From NCBI GenBank assembly GCA_039915945.1, contig JBDSMH010000083.1:1-6771 (forward strand): a stretch of DNA of 6,771 bases, in the 5' to 3' direction. Of this stretch, positions 6,460 to 6,771 are shown in pieces. The DNA comes from DATLFA01 sp039915945. Its GTDB lineage: Bacteria; Actinomycetota; Acidimicrobiia; Acidimicrobiales; WLNW01. Below the pieces are notes generated by a model, which was not told the DNA's origin, did not search any database, and was given only the letters and a program-made list of their open reading frames with translations. The number at the start of each line of letters is the position of its first letter. Within the stretch, counting starts at the first letter, position 1. The position numbers were made by a program, and so were the translations under genes.

Positions 6460-6508
6460 CCAGCCATTTTATGACTCGCTCTGTTCCGCTTGACACAAAT
6501 CGGACACA
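6432..6508. repeat. Small inverted and direct repeats spanning the comEC / integrase 3' ends
   Basis: GTCCGAT (6432-6438, inside the end of comEC) is repeated inverted as ATCGGAC (6499-6505, inside the end of the integrase gene). In the same place GACACA occurs twice, 11 bases apart (6492-6497 and 6503-6508), about one helical turn. The AT-richer patch CCATTTTATGACT lies between (6464-6476). These could be recombinase binding sites near an attachment site, but both repeats are short and chance is possible. Confidence 0.25.
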
Positions 6509-6771
6509 GCCGGCACCCAAACCGAGTCGATAGCGGCTCGAGTGCGGTCCTCGTCGTCGGGCCATAGGTGGGCATAGGTGTCGAGGGTTTCGGTGGCTGT
6601 CGCGTGCCCTAAACGCTCTTGCACCACCTTGACGTTGAGCCCCGCCTGGATGAGCACCGAGGCGTAGTGGTGGCGCAGATCGTGGAAGTGAGCGCCGGGC
6701 GCGCCTGGCGCGTGGTTCACGTCGAGTGCGTCGAGACCGAAGAGGCGGCGCGTCAGCTCGACGCCTGTCAC
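6469..6771 (-). CDS. Phage-type tyrosine integrase, C-terminal catalytic part (partial)
   Basis: The frame ends at TAA 6471-6469 and is still open at the window edge, so about 101 C-terminal residues are visible; the GTG at the edge is most likely an internal valine, not a start. Counting from the edge, it shows the catalytic HxxR box HDLRHHYAS (His30, Arg33), then VKVVQERLGHATATETLDTYAHL with His56 and the nucleophile Tyr66, spaced 10 residues apart as in many actinophage and mobile-element integrases. The first catalytic arginine and the DNA-binding domains must lie beyond the window. The enzyme would cut and rejoin DNA at att sites through a 3' phosphotyrosine link. It converges on comEC with 9 bases between stops and no visible terminator. 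No tRNA gene, the usual target of such enzymes, lies next to it on this side. Confidence 0.92.
   Translation of the reverse strand: MTGVELTRRLFGLDALDVNHAPGAPGAHFHDLRHHYASVLIQAGLNVKVVQERLGHATATETLDTYAHLWPDDEDRTRAAIDSVWVPAVSDLCQAEQSES

Noticed and set aside
6769..6771. GTG at the window edge as start codon of the integrase
   Set aside because: A tyrosine integrase needs far more N-terminal sequence, including the first catalytic arginine; the frame simply continues past the window.

Overview
This window is high-GC, gene-dense DNA, most likely a chromosomal piece from an actinobacterium. The signs are strong G/C at third codon positions, GTG and TTG starts, a bacterial PAC2-family protein, and a competence-type comEA-comEC pair. 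The degenerate C-terminal domain of ComEC reminds me of Acidimicrobiia, but I cannot prove that lineage from sequence alone.

Layout. (1) A plus-strand pair opens the window: the 3' end of an aminoglycoside-phosphotransferase-fold kinase (1-222) overlaps the GTG start of nudC (219-1058), a zinc-ribbon Nudix NAD(H) pyrophosphatase and NAD-RNA decapping enzyme. (2) A minus-strand pair faces it: an ACAD10-type phosphotransferase (2965 down to 1919) followed after 6 bases by a PAC2-family protein (1912 down to 1055). The stop codons of nudC and the PAC2 gene interlock. (3) A 148-base divergent control region (2966-3113) separates the minus-strand pair from a plus-strand thioredoxin with a TPR-like tail, resembling CnoX/YbbN (3114-3815), which ends just before a hairpin at 3841-3860. 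(4) comEA (3935-4654, TTG start with a strong ribosome binding site) and comEC (4651-6459) form a coupled ATGA-overlap operon for DNA binding and uptake across the membrane. (5) Nine bases after comEC, on the opposite strand, lies the C-terminal end of a phage-type tyrosine integrase (6771 down to 6469), which runs off the window.

How the genes relate. comEA and comEC are a true functional unit: DNA receptor plus membrane channel. nudC, the CnoX-like protein and the PAC2 protein are housekeeping or stress functions that share no obvious pathway. The integrase is probably the edge of a prophage or other integrative element, because it sits where many bacteria carry holA after comEC.

I see no tRNA, rRNA, CRISPR array or insertion-sequence ends. 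I did not find a convincing undescribed system. The most useful leads are the integrase/comEC junction with its small repeats, the metal-site-free C-terminus of ComEC, and the kinase-PAC2 operon of unknown function.
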